Notes: a model not told the origin generated them from the sequence alone. A stretch of 13,751 bases of DNA from JAGQLF01 sp964635995 (GCA_964635995.1 CAZWRA010000031.1:1-13751), one strand, 5' to 3'. Numbered from the stretch's first letter, positions 5,322 through 12,874 are shown. Translations and numbers: made by a program.

Positions 5322-7226
5322 AATTGATTTCTCATATATTCATGTTCCCAAACTTGTTGATGATTACCTTGAGAATAATGATTGGAGAGTTAACGAAAAC
5401 AGCAACATGAATTATTCATATCAAGGACTTAATAACTTTCTAGCCTCCTCTATTCAAGCAAACTACTGGTTAAATACTATATACCCTAAAGAAATTTCAG
5501 AAGCACATAAGAATGCAGATTTTCACATTCATGATTTAGGATCTCTTTGTGTTTATTGTTTAGGTTGGAGTTTAGAAGATTTGTTACTAAAAGGATTTAC
5601 TGGAGTAACAGGAAAAGTTTCAAGTAAGCCAGCAAAACATTTAAGAACTGCTTTAGGTCAGGCAGTAAATTTTATTTATACACTTCAACATGAGGCAGCA
5701 GGAGCTCAAGCATTTTCAAGTTTAGATACTTATTTAGCCCCTTTCATAAGATATGACAAACTCTCTTACGAAGAGGTAAAGCAAGCACTTCAAGAGTTTA
5801 TATTTAATATGAATATTCCAACTAGAGTTGGAGGACAAACACCTTTCAGCAATATTACTATGGATATTATTCCATCAGGTCAGCTTGCAGAGCAACATGT
5901 GATTATTGGAGGTAAACATATGAATGAAAAGTACAAGGATTTTGTTGATGAAATGAAGTTATTCAATAGAGCGTATGCAGAAGTTATGATGGAAGGAGAT
6001 GCTGATGGAAGAGTGTTTACATTTCCAATACCTACATACAATATTACAAATGATTTTAATTGGGATGATTCTGGTCTTGATCCAATTTGTGAAATGACTG
6101 CCAAATATGGTATTCCTTACTTCTCTAATTTTGTTAATTCAGACATGAATCCTGATGATGCAAGATCTATGTGCTGTAGATTAAGGCTTGATAATAGAGA
6201 GTTAAGAAAAAGAGGAGGTGGGCTTTTCGGTTCAAACCCGTTAACAGGAAGTATTGGAGTTGTAACAATTAATCTTCCAAGAATTGGATATATATCTAAG
6301 TCAAAGGAAGAGTCTTATATAAGACTTGGAGAAATCATGGATCTTGCAAAAGAAAGTTTAATGATAAAGAGAGGAATCATTGAAGATTTCATGGAAAAAG
6401 GTCTATATCCCTACTCAAAATATTATTTACAAGATATTCGAAATAGGTTTGGAGAGTATTGGAAAAATTATTTCAATACAATTGGAATTAATGGGATGAA
6501 TGAAACATCAATAAATTTTATTAAACATGATTTAACAACTGAAAAAGGTGTACAGTTTGCTTTAGAAGTTTTAGATTTTATGAGAAATAAATTGGCTTCA
6601 TACCAAGAAGAAACAGATCAACTGTTTAACCTCGAAGCAACTCCAGCTGAATCTACAGCTTATAGACTTGCTAAAAAGGATAAAGAACTTTATCCAGATA
6701 TTGTTAATGCTTTATCATATTCAGATAGAGATACTAAAAAAGGACTTGCTCCATATTATTCAAATTCATCACAATTACCTGTAGGATTTACTGATGATGT
6801 TTTCGATGCAATGGATCTACAAGATGAACTTCAGTGTAAATATACAGGAGGAACTGTGTTTCATATTTATTTAGGTGAAAGATTAAATACAATTGAGAGT
6901 ACTAAAAAACAAGTACAAAGAGTTGCTAGTAAATATAAAATGCCATTTTTTTCTATTACACCAACATTTAGTATTTCTCCCAAGTACGGCTATATTCCAG
7001 GTGAATTTGAATATTGTCCAAAACATGATCAAGATCTAGTTTTGCAAGGATTAAATCTTACTGAAAAAATAGAATTAAATGCGAAGTATATTCCAGAATA
7101 GTTGGTTATTTAAGACCAGTATCTCAATGGAACACAGGAAAGAAATCTGAATGGGCAGATAGGCTACTTTATTCTGAACCATCAGAGAGCTTTGATCAGC
7201 AGTTAGTTTTAATTGCTGAGAAATGA
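5314..7226 (+). CDS. nrdD: anaerobic (class III) ribonucleoside-triphosphate reductase, reading frame broken before the glycyl-radical domain
   Basis: NrdD makes deoxyribonucleotides without oxygen using a glycyl radical installed by NrdG. The core is unmistakable: WRVNENSN (24-31), HIHDLG, Cys287-Cys288 in RSMCCRLRL, the segment RKRGGGLFG, and GSIGVVTINLPRIGY. The usual N-terminal ATP-cone is absent. The first frame ends at TAG 7099-7101 without the radical site. One frame over, from about 7065 to TGA 7224-7226, lies the missing C-terminus: CEVYSR followed by R-I-V-G-Y-L and RPVSQWN. The two join if the A6 run at 7064-7069 is read as A7 (or by a -1 slip), giving about 637 residues with the radical glycine near residue 598. 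The restored stop overlaps the nrdG start as ATGA. TTG 5314 is the first in-frame start; ATG 5301 is preferred if the A8 run is miscounted. Confidence 0.9.
7063..7071 (+). other. frame-break site in nrdD (A6 run)
   Basis: Zero-frame codons here are GAA AAA ATA; reading one extra A gives GAA AAA AAT and continues into KNRIKCEVYSRIVGYL. Frame 3 has a stop at 7062-7064, so the switch must occur between 7065 and 7099, and the protein sequence places it at this A-run. It does not form a canonical tandem-slip heptamer, since A AAA ATA re-pairs poorly in the A site. Confidence 0.7.
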
Positions 7227-7936
7227 TAATTGCAGGTTTTGATAAATTTACAACATTAGATTATCCAGGAATGCTTTCGGCACTCATCTACACCTTCGGA
7301 TGTACGATGAGATGCCCGTTTTGTCACAATCCTGAACTTGTAACAGGAAACCTGAAAAGTCTAAATAGATTTAGTGAGGAAGAAGTTATTGAATTTATGA
7401 GTACTAGAATTGGTCTTCTAGATGGTTTATCTATAACAGGAGGTGAACCTACACTTCATAAAGATCTTACAGATTTTATAAACAAAATTAAGGATCTTGG
7501 CTTTAAAGTAAAATTAGATACTTATGGATTAAATTCAAAGAGGGTTAGAGAAATAATAGATATGAACCTTTTTGATTATTGGGTTATGGATGTCAAAGGA
7601 AACGATCAGACTTATAATAGTTGCGGTTACAAATCAAAAAAATCTGCAATAAAAAATGTTCAAGAATCAATTCAAATTATAATGAACTCAGGCTCAGATT
7701 ATGAATTTAGAACTACTGTTTTAAAAAGTAAATTGTGGCATACAGATAAATTAATGGATGAAATAGGTGAAAAGATAATAGGAGCAAGAAATTATTATAT
7801 ACAAAATTTTAGGGCGGTTAAAACCTTATATAAATCATTTCAAGGGAATAATAAATATAGCTTCACAGACAGTGAACTTCAAGAAATGAAAACCAGAATG
7901 TCAAAATATGTAACTAATGTACAAATTAAAAACTAG
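7223..7936 (+). CDS. nrdG: anaerobic RNR activating protein, radical SAM
   Basis: This 237-residue radical-SAM activase should cleave S-adenosylmethionine with a [4Fe-4S] cluster to create the glycyl radical on NrdD. The cluster motif is C27-T-M-R-C31-P-F-C34. The SAM-binding ITGGEPT is at about 75-81, and the N-terminus G-x-x-K-x-T-x-x-D-Y-P-G is typical of this family. The size is nearer the NrdG2/pyruvate formate-lyase-activase-like group than the short E. coli NrdG. The ATG overlaps the TGA of the frame-corrected nrdD by 4 nt (ATGA), indicating coupling and giving independent support for the corrected nrdD end. It converges with the dsbB-like gene, overlapping 11 nt. Control should be through the NrdR boxes upstream of nrdD. 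Confidence 0.93.
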   Translation: MIIAGFDKFTTLDYPGMLSALIYTFGCTMRCPFCHNPELVTGNLKSLNRFSEEEVIEFMSTRIGLLDGLSITGGEPTLHKDLTDFINKIKDLGFKVKLDTYGLNSKRVREIIDMNLFDYWVMDVKGNDQTYNSCGYKSKKSAIKNVQESIQIIMNSGSDYEFRTTVLKSKLWHTDKLMDEIGEKIIGARNYYIQNFRAVKTLYKSFQGNNKYSFTDSELQEMKTRMSKYVTNVQIKN

Positions 7937-8384
7937 TTATCCTATTTTTTCTATCTATTAAAATCTTTACAGCAGTTATAACGTCAATAAGAATAAATGC
8001 ACATAAAGACATAAATTCAAGACTAATACTTAAAGAACCTAATTCTATGAAAATTGTAGGAGTAGCACATGAAGTTCCATTAACAGTACATGCTTCACTT
8101 TCTTTGAATACTCCAAGCTGTAAAAGATTTTGATATGCTGAGAAAAGAGTTCCAATTACTGAAAGTGTAAATATGTAGAATTTAGCAAATTTATCTTTAT
8201 TCATAATGGTGATTGCTGCAATTGGAACAATAGGATATAGCCATATTCTTTGCCACCAACAAAAAGGGCAAGGTTGAAATTTTTCAATCTCACTCATATA
8301 TAAGCTTCCTAAGACACCTGCTAATGATATAAGGAAAATTAAATGTAACCAAAATTCGTTAAATTTCTCTTTAAAATTGTTCAT
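7926..8384 (-). CDS. DsbB/BdbC-like disulfide bond formation protein
   Basis: This is a four-helix membrane protein of 152 residues, the normal length for DsbB/BdbC. The first cysteine pair is C39-P-F-C42 followed by WWQR, equivalent to the quinone-site C-x-x-C region of DsbB. The second periplasmic pair is Cys99 and Cys106 (C-T-V-N-G-T-S-C). It should take electrons from a DsbA partner, probably the product of 4294-5115, and pass them to quinone or another acceptor. An ATG at 8414 would add ten residues. A TATAAT on the minus strand (8418-8413) overlaps that ATG, so transcripts would start downstream of it and ATG 8384 is preferred. It is unusual only in sitting tail-to-tail with the oxygen-sensitive nrdDG operon. 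Confidence 0.88.
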   Translation of the reverse strand: MNNFKEKFNEFWLHLIFLISLAGVLGSLYMSEIEKFQPCPFCWWQRIWLYPIVPIAAITIMNKDKFAKFYIFTLSVIGTLFSAYQNLLQLGVFKESEACTVNGTSCATPTIFIELGSLSISLEFMSLCAFILIDVITAVKILIDRKNRITSF

Positions 8385-8412
8385 GTATTGAGTATTAATA
8401 TAGTAATTATTC

Positions 8413-8418
8413 ATTATA
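8413..8418 (-). promoter_or_regulatory. -10 element for the dsbB-like gene
   Basis: The minus strand has TATAAT at 8418-8413, fused to the upstream ATG. No strong -35 is visible; TTTACA with a long 19-bp spacer is the best candidate. The predicted start near 8406 leaves about 20 nt before ATG 8384. Confidence 0.4.
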
Positions 8419-8429
8419 CACCTATTTAC

Positions 8430-8438
8430 TGATATAAT
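8430..8438 (+). promoter_or_regulatory. extended -10 promoter of tRNA-Arg
   Basis: TG-A-TATAAT (TG at 8430-8431, hexamer 8433-8438) lies 36 bp before the tRNA. The predicted start near 8445 leaves a 5' leader of about 30 nt for RNase P to remove. Confidence 0.6.
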
Positions 8439-8474
8439 GTAAAGACTTCAAAACCTTGAAAAGACAGACAGTGT

Positions 8475-8548
8475 GCGCCATTAGCTCAACTGGATAGAGC
8501 AACGGTCTTCGGAACCGTAGGTTGGGGGTTCGACTCCCTCATGGCGTA
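8475..8548 (+). tRNA. tRNA-Arg (anticodon TCG)
   Basis: A full cloverleaf of 74 nt folds by hand. Acceptor GCGCCAT/ATGGCGT has a terminal G-U, the D stem is GCTC/GAGC, and anticodon stem ACGGT/ACCGT encloses loop CTTCGGA. The T stem is GGGGG/CCCTC with loop TTCGACT, and the discriminator is A. Anticodon TCG reads CGA and related Arg codons. The 3' CCA is not encoded, unlike the tRNA-Lys in this window. The capA-like gene ends 8 nt away on the other strand. Confidence 0.95.
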
Positions 8549-8555
8549 TGTGACA

Positions 8556-9604
8556 TTAATATGGAGCTCCTAAATAGTTTGGAACACCGTGATAGCTGAT
8601 TTCTATCGTATGTTCAATAACTTCTGAAATTTGTTTATTTTCAATTTTAATTTCAAGAAGCGTTCCTAAAATAGCTTCTGGATTCCACCCCATTCCTGTG
8701 AATACAAAGTTTCCTAAAGAGTAATATATGTTTTTATCTTTATAAATTTCATGTCCCTGTCTTACGTGAGGATGTGCTCCAACAACTAGATCAGCTCCAT
8801 TATCTATAAGAAAATAAGAAAAATTTTTTTGGTATTGATCTTCAATAAGATTATGTTCAAAACCCCAATGAGTATAAACTATAGTTAAATCAGCATTATC
8901 CTCTGCTTTTTTAAGGAATTTAAAGTTTTTTCTTTATTAAAAGTAGCGCTCCCTGATTTATTGGCTCCTGCATCTTGTGAGTAACCTTCAACATCATTTA
9001 AACCAATCCATGCTATTTTTGTTCCTTTCACATCAGTTATTAAAGGTTCGAATGCTTCATCTAAGTTATTTCCTGCTCCAAAAAATTTAATATTGTTATT
9101 TTTTAATAAACTAAGCATATCCACCATTCCACTTTCTCCAAAATCCATAGTGTGGTTGTTAGCTAGACTCACAACATCAACGCCTCCACTAATCATTCTC
9201 TCAAACGCAACTAAAGGAGCATTAAATGTATAGGATTTATTTCTTTGAACTCCAACACCTGGAGTTGAAATATTTGTTTCCAAGTTAATTACAGTTAAAT
9301 CATCAGAATTAAATCTATCTATAAAAAACTGAAATGGGTTCATTCCTAATTCAATCATGTATTGACCTACATGTTCTGCAAGCATTGAGTCGCCTCCTAT
9401 ATGAATAGTTATGACAGGATCTACTTCTTCAATAATAGGTTGTTCGATATTGTTATTATTAATACTTTCTTCTAAATCTGTGTTACTACTATATTCTTTC
9501 TGTTTAGAATCATTAAAAAGAAAAAAGTAAAAAGAAAAGATATTGAAAATAATAATAAGAGAATAAAAATTTTTTTCATGTATGGTGTATAAGTATTTTC
9601 TCAA
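8556..9604 (-). CDS. CapA-family (PGA_cap) metallophosphatase-like protein, reading frame interrupted
   Basis: This is an exported or membrane-anchored PGA_cap-domain protein, related to the poly-gamma-glutamate synthesis protein CapA. After a hydrophobic N-terminus it shows GGDSML (70-75), NLE (107-109) and SLANNHTMD (146-154), the family's metal-site motifs. The first frame ends at 8885 after a short out-of-frame tail. The rest of the domain continues one frame over from GCA at 8906: THWGFEH, VVGAHPHVRQ, YYSLGNFVF, ending at TAA 8558-8556. Joined at the A6 run 8912-8907, the protein would be about 349 residues, normal for the family. The TTG at 9604 lies inside the -10 element, so the ATG at 9579 is a more natural start, but it is out of frame by one base across another homopolymer run (A7 at 9576-9570). 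Substrate and role are unknown. Confidence 0.8.
8906..8912 (-). other. A AAA AAG slippery-type heptamer at the capA frame break
   Basis: On the minus strand zero-frame codons are TTA AAA AAG CAG, so the heptamer A AAA AAG is in exactly the register used for -1 frameshifting in E. coli dnaX. A -1 slip gives K-K-A-E-D-N-A-D and restores the whole C-terminal domain; without it, translation stops eight codons later. I see no strong downstream hairpin or upstream Shine-Dalgarno stimulator. One missing A would give the same picture. Confidence 0.6.
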
Positions 9605-9609
9605 TTATA
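9604..9609 (-). promoter_or_regulatory. -10 element upstream of the capA-like gene
   Basis: TATAAT on the minus strand at 9609-9604 abuts the TTG codon that opens the long frame. A start near 9597 would exclude that TTG and favour the ATG at 9579-9577. No good -35 is seen. Confidence 0.4.
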
Positions 9610-9675
9610 CTAATGAGTTAATCTATTTGCGAGTATTCTCAAATTAGCTTACTATAAACTATATTTAATGATTTT

Positions 9676-11151
9676 GTGATAAGAAATCTTTTTATACCTA
9701 CAAGTAAAAATAATTACACACCAACACTTCTACATAGAAATGCAATGGTTATTTATGTAATTGTTATCTTAGTTTTTAATACTTTAATACCAAACTTAGG
9801 TATTGGTTCTGTTGGAGCTGATATAACACTTGAAGAACTACTGTTATCACACAATCAAGAAAGAGCTGAACAAGGATTGAACCCTTTAACATTAAATACA
9901 ACACTTTCAAAATCAGCTGGAGATAAAGCTCAAGCGATGCTTGAAAGTGATTGCTGGTCACATTATTGTCCTCCAGGAACTGAACCTTGGAACTACTTTA
10001 AAGAAGCAGGATATAACTATCAACATGCAGGGGAAAACTTAGCAGAAGGTTTTACTAGTATAGATAGTGTTATGTCAGCATGGATGAATAGCCCTTCTCA
10101 TAGAGAAAATATTTTAAATGGTGATTTTGAGGAAGTAGGTTTTGGATTTGCTTATGGAAATTATCAAGGAAAAGATAATAATACGATTATTGCTGTGCAT
10201 TTTGGAACTAAATTTAAACCTAAACCTGTTATACAAGAACCTCCTACAATAACTACAGAACAACCTAATAATATCTTACCTACAACAAATCAACAGGAAC
10301 CTAGTATAAACATTGAAAATATTAACAATGATCAATATATAAATAAAAATTATATTGAGGTTACAGGAAAAGTAGTTCCGTCTAATAGCTCAGTTGGAAT
10401 AATTTTAAATGATGATGAAATAGGTAGAGTAAATGCTTCTGGTGAGAATTATACTTATAGATCAGAGTCAGAATATGAAGATGGAAAATACTTTATCTCT
10501 GCTAACTTATATGGAACAAATGGTGAATTTATAAAACAATCAGAAGTTATTTCTTTTTATCTTGATGGTAATTATCCAGAAATCGATAAAACTTCTGTAA
10601 ATGTAAATAAAGTGGATGAGAGTCTATTTACAATTGATTTTTCAACATCTGAAGATGTTATTAAAATAAATTCAAATCTAAATTATGAAGCGCTTTTGAA
10701 AGATGAAGAAGTTAATCGATGGTTTATAACTTATAATATTACAGAATTAAACTCTTATGATAATTTAAATTTAGAACTTATAGATTCAGTAGGTAATATT
10801 TCTCAATTTGTTGTTAGTTTAACAGAGATTTTTGATGTACTTTATGAACTAGATTTAGATGACTCTTCGATTGAAGAAAATGATGAAAGTATTTTATTTT
10901 TAAGCGAATTTATTAGTAGAATAAAATCAGGAGGTATAAGATCTATAGTTCCAATTGTTTTCAGTCTATACCTATTAACACTTTTTATTATTGATTTTAC
11001 GATATTAGCTAAAACTAATATGTTACATATGGTAAGAAGAAACTCACATTTAAATGTTGCAGTTATTTTGATCTTACTGATTGTTTTCTCTTTTGGAAGT
11101 TTAACTGGAAGTATTTTAACTAACGGAATAGAAGTTAGTGCAACTTTATGA
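9676..11151 (+). CDS. CAP/SCP-domain surface protein with Ig-like region and two C-terminal membrane segments
   Basis: In this 491-residue protein a short positively charged N-tail precedes a hydrophobic segment (about 24-48). A CAP (SCP/PR1) domain spans about 51-180, with SHNQER, SHYCPPGTEPW, AGENLAEGF, WMNSPSHRENIL, VGFG and AVHFG. His96, Glu120, a Glu near 152 and His175 are the likely cavity residues. A Pro/Thr/Gln-rich linker (about 181-225), an Ig-like/beta-rich region (about 225-390) and two membrane segments (about 423-440 and 459-480) follow. The CAP domain should lie outside the cell. Bacterial CAP proteins lack a settled function. GTG 9676 is the only start that keeps the N-tail; the upstream ATG at 9669 hits a stop at once. 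The stop overlaps the next gene's ATG (ATGA), so the two proteins are probably made together. Confidence 0.88.
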   Translation: MIRNLFIPTSKNNYTPTLLHRNAMVIYVIVILVFNTLIPNLGIGSVGADITLEELLLSHNQERAEQGLNPLTLNTTLSKSAGDKAQAMLESDCWSHYCPPGTEPWNYFKEAGYNYQHAGENLAEGFTSIDSVMSAWMNSPSHRENILNGDFEEVGFGFAYGNYQGKDNNTIIAVHFGTKFKPKPVIQEPPTITTEQPNNILPTTNQQEPSINIENINNDQYINKNYIEVTGKVVPSNSSVGIILNDDEIGRVNASGENYTYRSESEYEDGKYFISANLYGTNGEFIKQSEVISFYLDGNYPEIDKTSVNVNKVDESLFTIDFSTSEDVIKINSNLNYEALLKDEEVNRWFITYNITELNSYDNLNLELIDSVGNISQFVVSLTEIFDVLYELDLDDSSIEENDESILFLSEFISRIKSGGIRSIVPIVFSLYLLTLFIIDFTILAKTNMLHMVRRNSHLNVAVILILLIVFSFGSLTGSILTNGIEVSATL

Positions 11152-11978
11152 TTAATTTTTTTGAGTTCTCAAAATGGAAGATTAGACCTGTAGTCTATTC
11201 ACTTTCAATTACAGTAGGGCTATTTTCAATTATCCTTCTTTTAGAAAATGGATTTACAGATCTGTTCATATCAGGAGCTGTTTTATTATATTTACTTATA
11301 AGTTTTGAACAATATATCACAGCAAATCGATATAGAATCGATAAAAAAAGAAATTCTGATAAAGTTTACGATTTAGAGGAGCATCAATATGCACAATACC
11401 TTCATCATCTTGCAATACCTACAATGCTTTATGTATTTATTGTGTCATTCATATATTTCCATCAGGAGCCGTCAATATACTTTCTAATACTTCTTATAAC
11501 TTTTGTAATTTTTTCAGTCTTATTTGAAAATTTACATTCATTTTATAGGCATAGTTTTGCACTACTAAAATCTACAAATTATATATACGATGTTTTAACA
11601 ATTATTTTAATCTTCTTTATAACAGGAACGATTCAAGTAGCAATTATTGCAGATTGGACAGGAGTATTAATAGGTTCTTTTGTGTTTTTCATTTTAATCT
11701 TTTTTAATTTATTCTTATTTTGCGTTAGACACTTTCTAACTTTTCAGGCACTTGTTCTTTCAGGCTTATTTGCCCTATTTATAGGCATATTTTTTCTTTT
11801 TTTTATACTAAGCTCTTTAACTAGCTTATTAAATGCAGGAATAATTACAGTTTCATTTACTATTTTCCTACACGCAATGAATAATTATCATACTGACGGT
11901 ATCTCAAAGGATGAATTAATAGAGTATCTAATATTAGTCTTATTAATTTCAGCTCTTATTTACCTGAATGTTTCATAA
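11148..11978 (+). CDS. polytopic membrane protein of unknown function, histidine-rich on one face
   Basis: I do not recognise this 276-residue protein. About nine membrane segments are visible (near 14-32, 36-53, 87-105, 109-127, 146-168, 171-192, 199-222, 225-243 and 257-275). The basic loop RYRIDKKR (61-68) should be cytoplasmic, which places the N-terminus inside. In that topology eight of the nine histidines (79, 86, 87, 130, 135, 195, 242, 248) fall in cytoplasmic loops beside the membrane; only His105 is outside. That recalls membrane di-iron desaturases and hydroxylases, but the spacing is not theirs, so metal binding is only a possibility. Translation is coupled to the CAP-domain gene by a 4-nt ATGA overlap, which suggests a joint envelope role. 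Confidence 0.8.
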   Translation: MINFFEFSKWKIRPVVYSLSITVGLFSIILLLENGFTDLFISGAVLLYLLISFEQYITANRYRIDKKRNSDKVYDLEEHQYAQYLHHLAIPTMLYVFIVSFIYFHQEPSIYFLILLITFVIFSVLFENLHSFYRHSFALLKSTNYIYDVLTIILIFFITGTIQVAIIADWTGVLIGSFVFFILIFFNLFLFCVRHFLTFQALVLSGLFALFIGIFFLFFILSSLTSLLNAGIITVSFTIFLHAMNNYHTDGISKDELIEYLILVLLISALIYLNVS

Positions 11979-12006
11979 ATAATCAATGGATCAAACGGTT
12001 TTACAA

Positions 12007-12015
12007 TGTTATAAT
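12007..12015 (+). promoter_or_regulatory. extended -10 promoter of tRNA-Lys
   Basis: TG-T-TATAAT (TG at 12007-12008, hexamer 12010-12015) lies 14 bp before the tRNA. Initiation near 12022 leaves only about 8 nt of 5' leader. It is the only evident promoter for the tRNA and for the gene directly after it. Confidence 0.65.
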
Positions 12016-12029
12016 ACTTAAGCCTTTTT

Positions 12030-12104
12030 GGGTTGGTAGCTCAATGGTAGAGCAGTAGCCTTTTAAGCTATTGGTTGCGGGTTCGAGCCCCGCCCAACTC
12101 ACCA
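12030..12104 (+). tRNA. tRNA-Lys (anticodon TTT), CCA encoded
   Basis: The cloverleaf folds cleanly. Acceptor GGGTTGG/CCAACTC has one G-U, the D stem is GCTC/GAGC, and anticodon stem GTAGC/GCTAT encloses loop CTTTTAA. The T stem is GCGGG/CCCGC with loop TTCGAGC, the discriminator is A, and CCA is encoded at 12102-12104. Anticodon TTT reads AAA and AAG, the commonest lysine codons in this AT-rich region. Confidence 0.96.
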
Positions 12105-12112
12105 ATACTTCA

Positions 12113-12874
12113 ATGAAAAAGATTCTCTTTTTTACAATATTATTTGTGATATCTGCTTTTCTTGCATATAATTTTTTACCAGAAGATGATAAACACTCTA
12201 GTTTAAGTAATGCTGTACTTTCTGAAGATACTGAAGAAACTTATAGTGTTTATTATGATTCAGAAAAGGGTATTAAACTAGTATTGATTAATGATTTAGA
12301 GACAATTGAATTAATTAATAATTCTGAATTGAAAAGAACTTCTGAATTCTCAAATGAGTTTAACTTTATAATTAATGCTGGATATTTTACTCCTGAAAGG
12401 ACACATGCTGGACTTCTTAACTTAGATGGTCAGATTTTAACTGATTTAAGTACTGCTGATTTACAGTTAACTAGAGTTGTGGAAATAGAAGATAATAGTA
12501 TTAATTTTCTTACTAGAGATGGTTATTTAAATAGTGGATCTATGATTTCGAATATTTATTTTCAAACGGGTCCAATGATACTTGAAGATAATGTAGTAGT
12601 TGAAAATGAAATTATTAACTCTCTAAACGGTAATGGAAGTTATAGAAGATCTATTTTAGGAACTACTTCTGAAAATGAAATATTTTTACTAATAACTGAA
12701 AAATCTTACTCACTAATTGAGATAGCAAAAATAATTTTAAATTTAGAACCTCTTTCAAGTAAAGATATTAATGCTGTCAATTTAGATGGAGGGTCCTCAG
12801 TTTCGTTATATGTAAATGAAGATTTTAACTCTGGGGAATTTAAGAGGTTACCTTTTTTAATTGGCATTAACTAG
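12113..12874 (+). CDS. exported phosphodiester glycosidase-like (NAGPA domain) protein
   Basis: This 253-residue protein starts at ATG 12113. A longer in-frame reading from GTG 12071 is rejected because it begins inside the tRNA. The N-terminus MKKILFFTILFVISAFLAYN is a signal or anchor segment. The rest matches the NAGPA (phosphodiester glycosidase) family: NAGYF (88-92), a GLLNLDGQ segment (100-107), QTGPMI (151-156), YRRSILG (177-183) and NLDGGSSVSLY (223-233). Family members act on sugar-phosphodiester bonds or related cell-surface glycans; the substrate here is unknown. The ATG lies 8 nt after the CCA of tRNA-Lys with no promoter or Shine-Dalgarno between. The mRNA is therefore probably released by tRNA 3' processing and has an almost absent leader. 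Its TAG overlaps the TAG of the convergent gene in a shared CTAG. Confidence 0.85.
   Translation: MKKILFFTILFVISAFLAYNFLPEDDKHSSLSNAVLSEDTEETYSVYYDSEKGIKLVLINDLETIELINNSELKRTSEFSNEFNFIINAGYFTPERTHAGLLNLDGQILTDLSTADLQLTRVVEIEDNSINFLTRDGYLNSGSMISNIYFQTGPMILEDNVVVENEIINSLNGNGSYRRSILGTTSENEIFLLITEKSYSLIEIAKIILNLEPLSSKDINAVNLDGGSSVSLYVNEDFNSGEFKRLPFLIGIN

Noticed and set aside
5880..6104. Minus-strand 74-codon frame inside nrdD
   Set aside because: It is opposite the highly conserved NrdD core and shows no protein-like motif; a shadow of codon composition.
8563..8570. Palindrome GGAGCTCC after tRNA-Arg
   Set aside because: It has no loop and no T-run and is coding sequence at the end of the capA-like gene; no terminator support.
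8867..8906. Search for a hairpin or pseudoknot downstream of the capA slippery heptamer
   Set aside because: Only a loop-less AACTATAGTT palindrome is seen, too weak to serve as a frameshift stimulator.
9776..9961. Minus-strand 61-codon frame inside the CAP-domain gene
   Set aside because: Its hydrophobic composition comes from the antisense of the CAP domain; no independent signals.
12071..12112. N-terminal extension of the NAGPA-like protein from GTG 12071
   Set aside because: The extra 14 codons are tRNA-Lys sequence, and ATG 12113 gives a classic signal-type N-terminus.
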